From Citrobacter koseri ATCC BAA-895 (lineage in GTDB: Bacteria; Pseudomonadota; Gammaproteobacteria; Enterobacterales; Enterobacteriaceae): 64,000 bases of DNA. Shown in pieces: positions 56,821 through 64,000 of the stretch. The notes beneath the pieces were generated by a model. It searched no databases, had not been told where the DNA came from, and saw only the letters and a list, made by a program, of their open reading frames with translations. The stretch lies in contig NC_009792.1 in assembly GCF_000018045.1 (NCBI RefSeq), positions 3,038,001 through 3,102,000 of the forward strand, read 5' to 3'. The number at the start of each line of letters is the position of its first letter. Positions within the stretch are counted from its first letter, which is position 1. Both the position numbers and the translations under genes were made by a program.

Positions 56821-57636
56821 TTATTTAAAACCTTTCTGCTCTTTAATCATTTCATACGCTTTCTGAATTTCCTGCGCTTTTTGCTTCGCCATCTCCATCA
56901 TCTCCGGCGGCAACCCTTTCGCGACCAGTTTGTCCGGGTGGTGCTCGCTCATCAGTCTGCGGTACGCGCGTTTAATGGTTGTCGCATCATCTGTCGGCTT
57001 AACCCCCAGCACGTTGCAGGCATCTTCCAGCGTAGGGCCACGCTGCGCCTGCTGCCAGCCGCCGCCGGACTGCTGTTGCTGATAACCGCCGCCAAACTGC
57101 GCCCCGCCCTGCATCATGCGCAAGAACTGATCGAACTGAGCGCGGGAAATCCCCAGCTCCTCGGCGATAACGTACAGCACTTCCCGCTCGTTCGGATGGA
57201 GCGTTCCATCCGCAAACGCCGCCTGAATCTGAATTTCCAGAAACATCCGTATCAGATCAAACCGCCCAAAGCAGACGCTGCGAAACTGGCGCATTTTTTC
57301 ACGTAACGGGTAATTATCCGATTTTCCCACGCGAAACGCGTGTTGGGCGGCGGTACGTGATTCGCCGTGTAAGTTCATCCGGTCCATCAACTGGCTGGCA
57401 ATATGGATATCCGCTTCCGTCACGCGCCCTTTCGATTTGGTTAAATGCCCCATGACCTCAAAAGTGGTGGCGAAAAACAGTGCCTGCCGTTCACGCTGAT
57501 TGGCGAACCATGCCATTTTGCGGCTGCGGGCTTTGTCGAACATGTGGCCTATCAGCAGACCTAATACCACGCCCCAGAAGCCGCCTCCCATCATCAGCGC
57601 CACTGCGACACCTACAATCTTTCCCCAGTACTGCAT
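56821..57636 (-). CDS. djlA: DjlA, membrane-anchored DnaJ-like co-chaperone
   Basis: The product is 271 residues. One N-terminal membrane segment (VALMMGGGFWGVVLGLLIG, about residues 10-28) is followed by a TerB-like helical domain, a glutamine- and glycine-rich linker (QQQQSGGGWQQ), and a C-terminal J domain with HPD at 233-235. It stimulates DnaK and, with RcsB/C signalling in E. coli, colanic acid synthesis when overproduced. It is divergent from lptD. Confidence 0.97.
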   Translation of the reverse strand: MQYWGKIVGVAVALMMGGGFWGVVLGLLIGHMFDKARSRKMAWFANQRERQALFFATTFEVMGHLTKSKGRVTEADIHIASQLMDRMNLHGESRTAAQHAFRVGKSDNYPLREKMRQFRSVCFGRFDLIRMFLEIQIQAAFADGTLHPNEREVLYVIAEELGISRAQFDQFLRMMQGGAQFGGGYQQQQSGGGWQQAQRGPTLEDACNVLGVKPTDDATTIKRAYRRLMSEHHPDKLVAKGLPPEMMEMAKQKAQEIQKAYEMIKEQKGFK

Positions 57637-58012
57637 AGACTCCCCAAATCTTTACGCTGACAGTGAGGCTATGTCCCACAATATAGAGTGCTTTTCCTGG
57701 AATGAAGGCTGCGGTCAATTGTGGGACATCGCCTATAATTTGCATTATCATACCTGTCATTCAATGCCGTGCCTAACACCACAGACACATACCCATTGGA
57801 TTTCACGTTGCAGCAAGACCGCCGCACAGCCGCCAGACGCTTATCCAGGCAAGTCGCCGGGGGCGTGCGAATAACGTCCACGAAAGCGCAACCTGAAAGA
57901 CGACGGGTAGAAAAGGGACAGGATTAACACTAGCGTAGTGAAGATGAGTACGTTAGTCTCTGACCGTTTGTCACGCGCAACGCTACTGATGATGGAACAA
58001 TAAATACAACGT
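57637..58012. other. Divergent regulatory region between djlA and lptD
   Basis: A 376-base gap. A perfect 12-bp inverted repeat occupies 57671-57682 (ATGTCCCACAAT) and 57718-57729, 35 bases apart. A perfect plus-strand -10 TATAAT is at 57734-57739, 4 bases after the right arm, but no good -35 accompanies it. On the minus strand TATATT (57680-57685) could be a -10 for djlA. In E. coli lptD is also driven by sigma-E, but I could not place a confident sigma-E promoter here. Confidence 0.55.
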
Positions 58013-60364
58013 ATGAAAAAACGTATTCCCACTTTCCTGGCCACCATGATCGCCAGCGCCCTTTATAGTCAGCAGGGCCTGGCCGCCGACCTTGCCTCGC
58101 AGTGCATGTTGGGTGTGCCAAGCTACGACCGTCCTCTGGTGAAAGGCGAGACGAACGAATTACCCGTGACGATCAACGCCGATCACGCGAAAGGGAACTA
58201 CCCGGACGACGCGGTATTCACCGGTAATGTCGATATCAACCAGGGTAACAGTCGCCTGCAAGCTGACGAGGTGCAACTCCATCAAAAAGAGGCGCCAGGC
58301 CAGCCGGAACCGGTGCGTACCGTCGATGCGCTCGGCAACGTCCATTATGACGACAATCAGGTTATTCTGAAGGGGCCGAAAGGCTGGGCGAACCTGAACA
58401 CCAAAGACACAAACGTGTGGGAAGGCGACTACCAGATGGTCGGCCGTCAGGGGCGCGGGAAAGCGGATCTGATGAAGCAGCGTGGCGAAAACCGCTACAC
58501 CATTCTGGAAAATGGCAGCTTTACCTCCTGTCTGCCAGGCTCCGATACCTGGAGCGTTGTGGGCAGCGAAGTGATTCACGATCGTGAAGAACAGGTAGCG
58601 GAAATCTGGAACGCCCGTTTTAAACTGGGTCCGCTTCCCGTCTTTTACAGCCCTTATTTACAGCTGCCGGTCGGTGACAAACGCCGCTCCGGTTTCCTGA
58701 TCCCGAACGCGAAGTACACCACCAAGAACTATTTTGAGTTCTACCTGCCGTATTACTGGAACATCGCGCCCAATATGGACGCCACCATTACGCCGCATTA
58801 TATGCACCGTCGTGGCGGTGTCATGTGGGAGAATGAGTTCCGCTACCTCAGCCAGGCGGGCGCGGGTTTAATGGAGTTCGACTATCTGAATTCCGATCGC
58901 GTTTACGACGATGATCATCCGAACGACAGCAACTCCCGTCGCTGGTTGTTCTACTGGCGCCATAGTGGCGTGATGGATCAGGTATGGCGCTTTAATGTCG
59001 ACTATACCAAGGTCAGCGACTCCAGCTACTTCAATGACTTTGACAATAAGTACGGTTCCAGTACCGACGGTTACGCCACGCAGAAATTCAGCGTCGGCTA
59101 TGCCGTGCAGAACTTTGATGCCACGGTGTCGACCAAACAGTTCCAGGTGTTCAGCGATCAGAATACCAGCAGTTACTCCGCTGAGCCGCAGTTAGACGTT
59201 AACTTCTACCAGAATGACGTCGGTCCATTCGATACGCGTATTTACGGCCAGGCCGTGAAGTTTGTGAACACCCGAGACAACATGCCGGAAGCGACTCGCG
59301 TTCACCTGGAGCCGACCATCAACCTGCCGTTATCGAATCAGTGGGGCAGCATCAATACTGAAGCGAAGCTGCTGGCGACGCACTACCAGCAAACCAATCT
59401 GGACTGGTACAACTCGCGAAACAGTACCAAACTGGATGATTCTGCCAACCGCGTGATGCCGCAGTTCAAAGTCGACGGCAGGATGGTATTTGAACGCGAT
59501 ATGAATATGCTTGCGCCGGGTTACACCCAGACGCTGGAGCCGCGCGCGCAGTATCTGTACGTGCCATACCGCGACCAGAGCAAAATCTATAACTACGACT
59601 CCTCATTATTGCAGTCCGACTACAGCGGCCTGTTCCGCGACCGCACATATGGCGGTCTGGACCGTATCGCCTCCGCAAACCAGGTCACGACCGGCGTCAC
59701 ATCGCGTATTTATGATGATGCCGCAATTGAACGTTTTAATGTTTCCGTGGGTCAAATCTACTATTTCACGGAGTCTCGCACCGGCGATGACAACATAACC
59801 TGGGAGAATGACGACAAAACGGGCTCACTGGTTTGGGCGGGCGACACCTACTGGCGTATCTCCGACCGCTGGGGACTGCGTAGCGGTATTCAGTACGACA
59901 CGCGTCTGGACAGCGTCGCGACCAGCAGCAGTACGATCGAATACCGTCGCGATGAAAATCGTCTCTTACAGTTGAACTACCGTTATGCCAGCGCGGAATA
60001 TATTCAGGCTACGCTGCCGTCTTATTCCACTGCGGAGCAGTATAAAAACGGGATTTCCCAGGTCGGGGGCGTTGCCAGTTGGCCGATTGCCGATCGTTGG
60101 TCTATCGTAGGCGCTTACTACTTTGATACCAATGTGAATAAGCCTGCCGACCAGATGCTCGGCGTGCAGTACAACTCCTGCTGCTATGCGATTCGCTTCG
60201 GTTATGAGCGTAAGCTGAACGGTTGGGATAACGATAAAGAACACGCTGTTTATGACAACGTGATCGGCTTTAACATTGAATTGCGTGGTCTGAGCTCCAA
60301 CTACGGTCTCGGCACCAAAGAGATGTTGCGTTCGAACATTTTGCCGTATCAAAGCTCTCTGTGA
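58013..60364 (+). CDS. lptD: LptD, LPS assembly outer-membrane protein
   Basis: The product is 783 residues (E. coli 784). A 24-residue signal peptide ends QQGLA. The periplasmic OstA-type domain covers the first third; the rest is a 26-strand barrel. Four cysteines are kept: Cys31, one in TSCLPGS (near 173) and the CC pair in SCCYAIR (near 723), which form the disulfides needed for function. With LptE it inserts lipopolysaccharide into the outer leaflet. It heads the surA-pdxA-rsmA-apaGH operon. Confidence 0.98.
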   Translation: MKKRIPTFLATMIASALYSQQGLAADLASQCMLGVPSYDRPLVKGETNELPVTINADHAKGNYPDDAVFTGNVDINQGNSRLQADEVQLHQKEAPGQPEPVRTVDALGNVHYDDNQVILKGPKGWANLNTKDTNVWEGDYQMVGRQGRGKADLMKQRGENRYTILENGSFTSCLPGSDTWSVVGSEVIHDREEQVAEIWNARFKLGPLPVFYSPYLQLPVGDKRRSGFLIPNAKYTTKNYFEFYLPYYWNIAPNMDATITPHYMHRRGGVMWENEFRYLSQAGAGLMEFDYLNSDRVYDDDHPNDSNSRRWLFYWRHSGVMDQVWRFNVDYTKVSDSSYFNDFDNKYGSSTDGYATQKFSVGYAVQNFDATVSTKQFQVFSDQNTSSYSAEPQLDVNFYQNDVGPFDTRIYGQAVKFVNTRDNMPEATRVHLEPTINLPLSNQWGSINTEAKLLATHYQQTNLDWYNSRNSTKLDDSANRVMPQFKVDGRMVFERDMNMLAPGYTQTLEPRAQYLYVPYRDQSKIYNYDSSLLQSDYSGLFRDRTYGGLDRIASANQVTTGVTSRIYDDAAIERFNVSVGQIYYFTESRTGDDNITWENDDKTGSLVWAGDTYWRISDRWGLRSGIQYDTRLDSVATSSSTIEYRRDENRLLQLNYRYASAEYIQATLPSYSTAEQYKNGISQVGGVASWPIADRWSIVGAYYFDTNVNKPADQMLGVQYNSCCYAIRFGYERKLNGWDNDKEHAVYDNVIGFNIELRGLSSNYGLGTKEMLRSNILPYQSSL

Positions 60365-60417
60365 TTTGATTGATTTACCACGTAATCCGCATTGCGGTTA
60401 ATTGAAATGGAAAAAGT

Positions 60418-61704
60418 ATGAAGAACTGGAAAACGCTGCTTCTCGGTATCGCCATGATCGCGAATACCAGTTTCGCTGCCCCGCAGGTGGTCGATAAAGT
60501 CGCAGCCGTCGTCAATAACGGCGTCGTGCTGGAAAGCGACGTTGATGGCTTAATGCAATCAGTAAAACTTAATGCGGGTCAGGCTGGTCAGCAGCTTCCT
60601 GATGATGCCACGCTACGTCATCAGATCCTGGAACGTTTGATCATGGATCAAATCGTTCTCCAGATGGGTCAGAAGATGGGGGTGAAAATCTCTGATGAAC
60701 AGCTGGATCAGGCTATCGCCAATATCGCTAAACAGAACAACATGACGCTGGACCAGATGCGCAGCCGTCTGGCTTACGATGGTCTGAGCTACTCAACCTA
60801 CCGTAGCCAGATCCGCAAAGAGATGATCATCTCCGAAGTGCGTAACAACGAAGTGCGTCGTCGCGTCACCATCCTGCCGCAGGAAGTGGATGCGCTGGCC
60901 CAACAGGTCGGTAACCAGAACGATGCCAGCACAGAGCTGAACCTGAGCCACATTCTGATCCCGCTGCCGGAAAACCCGACGTCGGATCAGGTAAGCGAAG
61001 CGGAAGCCCGGGCGCGTTCGATTGTTGATGAAGCGCGTAACGGCAGTGATTTCGGCAAACTGGCGATCACCTACTCCGCCGACCAGCAGGCGCTGAAAGG
61101 TGGCCAGATGGGCTGGGGACGTATTCAGGAGCTGCCGGGCATTTTCGCGCAGGCGCTGAGCACGGCGAAAAAAGGCGACATCGTTGGCCCGATTCGTTCC
61201 GGCGTTGGCTTCCACATTCTGAAAGTGAACGATCTGCGCGGCCAGAGCCAGAGCATCTCCGTCACTGAAGTTCATGCTCGCCATATTCTGCTGAAACCCT
61301 CGCCGATCATGACCGATCAGCAGGCGCGCCTGAAACTGGAAGAGATCGCAGCAGACATTAAGAGCGGCAAAACGACCTTTGCTGCCGCAGCGAAAGAGTT
61401 TTCACAGGACCCAGGTTCTGCCAACCAGGGCGGCGATCTGGGCTGGGCGGCAGCGGATATTTTCGATCCTGCCTTCCGCGACGCGCTGACCCGCCTCAAC
61501 AAAGGCCAGATGAGCGCCCCGGTGCACTCTTCCTTTGGCTGGCACCTGATCGAACTGCTGGATACGCGTAACGTTGATAAAACCGACGCGGCGCAGAAAG
61601 ACAGAGCTTACCGTATGCTGATGAACCGTAAGTTCTCGGAGGAAGCGGCGACCTGGATGCAGGAACAACGCGCCAGCGCTTACGTTAAAATCCTGAGCAA
61701 TTAA
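60418..61704 (+). CDS. surA: SurA, periplasmic chaperone and prolyl isomerase
   Basis: The product is 428 residues. A 20-residue signal peptide ends NTSFA. The N-terminal chaperone domain is followed by two parvulin domains (starting near ELNLSHILIPLP and VTEVHARHILLKP) and a C-terminal helix. SurA escorts outer-membrane proteins, including LptD encoded just upstream, to the BAM complex. The stop overlaps the pdxA start as TAATG. Confidence 0.98.
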   Translation: MKNWKTLLLGIAMIANTSFAAPQVVDKVAAVVNNGVVLESDVDGLMQSVKLNAGQAGQQLPDDATLRHQILERLIMDQIVLQMGQKMGVKISDEQLDQAIANIAKQNNMTLDQMRSRLAYDGLSYSTYRSQIRKEMIISEVRNNEVRRRVTILPQEVDALAQQVGNQNDASTELNLSHILIPLPENPTSDQVSEAEARARSIVDEARNGSDFGKLAITYSADQQALKGGQMGWGRIQELPGIFAQALSTAKKGDIVGPIRSGVGFHILKVNDLRGQSQSISVTEVHARHILLKPSPIMTDQQARLKLEEIAADIKSGKTTFAAAAKEFSQDPGSANQGGDLGWAAADIFDPAFRDALTRLNKGQMSAPVHSSFGWHLIELLDTRNVDKTDAAQKDRAYRMLMNRKFSEEAATWMQEQRASAYVKILSN

Positions 61705-62693
61705 TGGCTACTGTTCAACGCGTTGTTATCACTCCCGGCGAACCCGCCGGGATTGGTCCTGACTTAGTCGTTCAGCTCGCACAGCGTGAGTGGCCGGTCG
61801 AACTCGTCGTCTGTGCAGATGCCCGTCTGTTAACCGACCGGGCCGCGTTGCTCGGTTTGCCCCTCTCGCTTCTTCCCTACTCGCCAAATCACCCTGCAAA
61901 ACCGCAATCCGCCGGCACGCTGACCCTGTTGCCGACAGCGCTTCGCGCTCCTGTCACCCCAGGTCAACTCAGCGTTGAGAATGGGCAGTATGTGGTGGAT
62001 ACGCTGGCGCGCGCCTGCGACGGTTGTCTGCAAGGGGAATTTGCGGCGCTGATCACCGGGCCGGTTCACAAAGGCGTCATCAATGACGCTGGCGTACCGT
62101 TTACCGGACACACGGAGTTTTTTGAAGCGCGTTCGCAGGCGAAGAAAGTGGTGATGATGCTGGCCACCGAGGAGCTGCGGGTCGCGCTGGCGACAACGCA
62201 CCTGCCGTTAAGAGCGGTTGCCGACGCCATTACGCCCGCTTTGCTGCATGAGGTGATCGGCATTCTGCATCATGATTTACGCACGAAATTCGGCCTTGCC
62301 GATCCGCATATTCTGGTGTGCGGGCTAAATCCGCATGCGGGTGAAGGCGGCCATATGGGAACCGAAGAGATCGACACGATCGTTCCGGTACTGGATGATC
62401 TGCGCGCTCAGGGGATGCGCTTAAGCGGCCCTTTGCCCGCCGACACGCTTTTCCAGCCTAAATATCTCGATCATGCCGATGCCGTGCTGGCGATGTACCA
62501 CGATCAGGGTCTCCCCGTGCTAAAATACCAGGGATTTGGTCGCGGCGTGAATATCACGCTGGGCCTGCCTTTTATTCGAACATCCGTAGACCACGGCACC
62601 GCGCTTGAACTGGCGGGTCGGGGGCAAGCGGATGTCGGCAGTTTTATTACGGCGCTTAATCTCGCCATCAAAATGATTGTTAATACCCAATGA
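61704..62693 (+). CDS. pdxA: 4-hydroxythreonine-4-phosphate dehydrogenase
   Basis: The product is 329 residues. PdxA oxidises 4-phosphohydroxy-L-threonine in pyridoxal phosphate synthesis. The N-terminal TPGEPAGIGPDL, the TGHTEFF stretch, and metal-binding motifs around TTHLPLRAV, GLNPHAGEGGHMG and YHDQGLPVLK are all present. It overlaps surA by one base and rsmA by 4 bases. Confidence 0.98.
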   Translation: MATVQRVVITPGEPAGIGPDLVVQLAQREWPVELVVCADARLLTDRAALLGLPLSLLPYSPNHPAKPQSAGTLTLLPTALRAPVTPGQLSVENGQYVVDTLARACDGCLQGEFAALITGPVHKGVINDAGVPFTGHTEFFEARSQAKKVVMMLATEELRVALATTHLPLRAVADAITPALLHEVIGILHHDLRTKFGLADPHILVCGLNPHAGEGGHMGTEEIDTIVPVLDDLRAQGMRLSGPLPADTLFQPKYLDHADAVLAMYHDQGLPVLKYQGFGRGVNITLGLPFIRTSVDHGTALELAGRGQADVGSFITALNLAIKMIVNTQ

Positions 62694-63511
62694 ATAATCG
62701 AGTCCATCAGGGCCACTTAGCCCGTAAACGTTTCGGGCAAAACTTTCTCAACGATCAGTTTGTGATCGACAGTATTGTCTCCGCCATTAACCCGCAAAAG
62801 GGTCAGGCAATGGTCGAAATCGGCCCCGGTCTGGCGGCGCTGACGGAGCCTGTCGGCGAACGTCTGGACCAGCTCACGGTGATCGAACTTGACCGCGATC
62901 TGGCCGCGCGTCTGCAAACGCACCCGTTTTTGGGGCCGAAACTGACGATTTATCAGCAAGATGCCATGACCATGAACTTTGGCGAGCTGTCTGAGAAGAT
63001 AGGTCAGCCGCTGCGCGTATTCGGCAACTTGCCCTACAACATCTCCACCCCGTTGATGTTCCACCTCTTTAGCTATACTGATGCCATTGCCGACATGCAC
63101 TTTATGTTGCAAAAAGAAGTGGTCAATCGTCTGGTTGCAGGGCCAAACAGTAAGGCGTATGGTCGATTAAGCGTCATGGCGCAATATTATTGCCAGGTGA
63201 TCCCGGTGCTGGAAGTGCCACCATCCGCCTTCACGCCGCCGCCTAAAGTCGATTCCGCCGTTGTGCGTCTGGTGCCTCACACGACGATGCCGTATCCGGT
63301 GAAAGACATACGCGTGTTGAGCCGCATCACCACCGAGGCGTTTAACCAGCGTCGTAAAACGATTCGCAACAGCCTCGGCAATCTGTTCAGCGTCGAGGTG
63401 CTGACGGAACTGGGCATTGACCCGGCATTGCGAGCGGAAAATATCTCTGTCGCGCAATATTGCCAGATGGCGAACTATCTGTCAGAAAACGCGCCTTCGA
63501 AGGAGAGTTAA
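62690..63511 (+). CDS. rsmA: RsmA (KsgA), 16S rRNA adenine dimethyltransferase
   Basis: The product is 273 residues. SAM-binding EIGPGLAAL is near residues 43-51 and the catalytic NLPY motif at 113-116. RsmA dimethylates A1518 and A1519 at the 3' end of 16S rRNA; its loss gives kasugamycin resistance. It starts within pdxA (ATGA overlap). Confidence 0.98.
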   Translation: MNNRVHQGHLARKRFGQNFLNDQFVIDSIVSAINPQKGQAMVEIGPGLAALTEPVGERLDQLTVIELDRDLAARLQTHPFLGPKLTIYQQDAMTMNFGELSEKIGQPLRVFGNLPYNISTPLMFHLFSYTDAIADMHFMLQKEVVNRLVAGPNSKAYGRLSVMAQYYCQVIPVLEVPPSAFTPPPKVDSAVVRLVPHTTMPYPVKDIRVLSRITTEAFNQRRKTIRNSLGNLFSVEVLTELGIDPALRAENISVAQYCQMANYLSENAPSKES

Positions 63512-63513
63512 GC

Positions 63514-63891
63514 ATGATCAATTCGCCCCGAGTGTGTATTCAGGTTCAGAGCGTCTACATTGAAGCGCAATCTTCACCTGATGATGAACGTTACGTATTC
63601 GCATACACGGTAACCATCCGCAATTTGGGGCGAGCGCCAGTGCAGTTGTTGGGGCGTTATTGGCTGATAACCAATGGTCATGGCCGCGAAACCGAAGTAC
63701 AGGGCGAAGGTGTGGTTGGCGTACAGCCGCACATCGCGCCCGGAGAAGAGTACCAGTACACCAGCGGCGCCGTTATTGAAACGCCGCTGGGCACCATGCA
63801 GGGTCACTACGAAATGATCGATGAAAAAGGCGTCGCCTTTACTATCGATATTCCCGTGTTCCGACTCGCCGTTCCAACACTTATTCATTAA
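63514..63891 (+). CDS. apaG: ApaG (DUF525 family)
   Basis: The product is 125 residues from the ATG at 63514, behind GGAGAG; an upstream in-frame start lies inside rsmA. It is a fibronectin-like beta-sandwich protein of the ApaG/DUF525 family with the conserved GxGVVGxQP motif (GEGVVGVQPHI). Its function is not well defined; it is co-conserved with apaH. Two bases separate it from rsmA. Confidence 0.95.
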   Translation: MINSPRVCIQVQSVYIEAQSSPDDERYVFAYTVTIRNLGRAPVQLLGRYWLITNGHGRETEVQGEGVVGVQPHIAPGEEYQYTSGAVIETPLGTMQGHYEMIDEKGVAFTIDIPVFRLAVPTLIH

Positions 63892-63901
63892 AACTAAAGC
63901 A

Positions 63902-64000
63902 ATGGCAACATACCTCATTGGCGACGTTCACGGTTGCTACGACGAACTGATCGCATTGTTACACCAGGTGGAATTTACCCCCGGTTCAGATACCCTGTGG
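63902..64000 (+). CDS. apaH: ApaH, diadenosine tetraphosphatase, 3' end missing
   Basis: The window ends 33 codons into the gene. The visible start MATYLIGDVHGCYDEL holds the first metallophosphatase motif (GDVHG). ApaH splits Ap4A symmetrically to two ADP and removes Np4 RNA caps. It follows apaG by 10 bases. Confidence 0.93.
   Translation, partial: MATYLIGDVHGCYDELIALLHQVEFTPGSDTLW

Noticed and set aside
58013..60364. LptD one residue shorter than E. coli as a possible deletion of functional interest
   Set aside because: The signal peptide and all four cysteines are present, and a one-residue difference in a barrel loop is ordinary variation between species.

Overview
This window is ordinary chromosomal backbone from an enteric gammaproteobacterium close to Escherichia, Salmonella and Citrobacter. 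Gene order runs hofB-hofC / guaC / coaE-zapD-yacG / mutT-secA-secM / lpxC / the division and cell-wall (dcw) cluster / cra / ilvIH / leuO / leuLABCD / setA-sgrS-sgrR / thiBPQ / yabI / araC-araBAD / polB / rapA-rluA / djlA / lptD-surA-pdxA-rsmA-apaG-apaH. That is the E. coli K-12 leading region (about minutes 1 to 2.5) read in the opposite direction. The 281-residue AraC, the 569-residue AraB and the form of SgrT fit Salmonella or Citrobacter better than E. coli. I cannot separate those two genera from this stretch.

Positions 1-5250 hold the end of a type IV pilus-like pair (hofB cut by the window edge, hofC), GMP reductase, the CoA/division genes coaE-zapD-yacG, and mutT. From 5253 to 26812, all on the minus strand, lies the envelope and division block: secM-secA, lpxC, then mraZ to ftsZ. 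The mra promoter and three MraZ repeats sit at its head. Most genes there overlap or abut, so it reads as one long operon from about 26850 down to ftsZ.

Positions 27412-37681 carry branched-chain amino acid genes and regulators: cra, acetolactate synthase III (ilvIH), the LysR regulator leuO in AT-rich flanks, and leuABCD behind an attenuator leader with four consecutive Leu codons. Positions 37771-44381 hold the sugar-phosphate stress unit (setA, dual-function RNA sgrS/sgrT, sgrR) and the thiamine ABC transporter behind a TPP riboswitch. Positions 44474-50563 hold yabI and the arabinose regulon with its operators. From 50661 to the end come SOS polymerase II, rapA, rluA, djlA and the outer-membrane biogenesis operon lptD-surA-pdxA-rsmA-apaG, with apaH cut by the window end.

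Non-coding structure includes seven REP clusters between genes and one ERIC/IRU element just after lpxC. I found no prophage, transposase, CRISPR array, defence island or biosynthetic cluster, and no convincing new multi-gene system. The observations most worth a second look are small: a polB promoter whose -10 lies in the loop of the arabinose-operon terminator, an unannotated 27-codon ORF with a ribosome binding site between secM and lpxC, a perfect 12-bp inverted repeat between djlA and lptD, and structured non-coding DNA between mraZ and cra.
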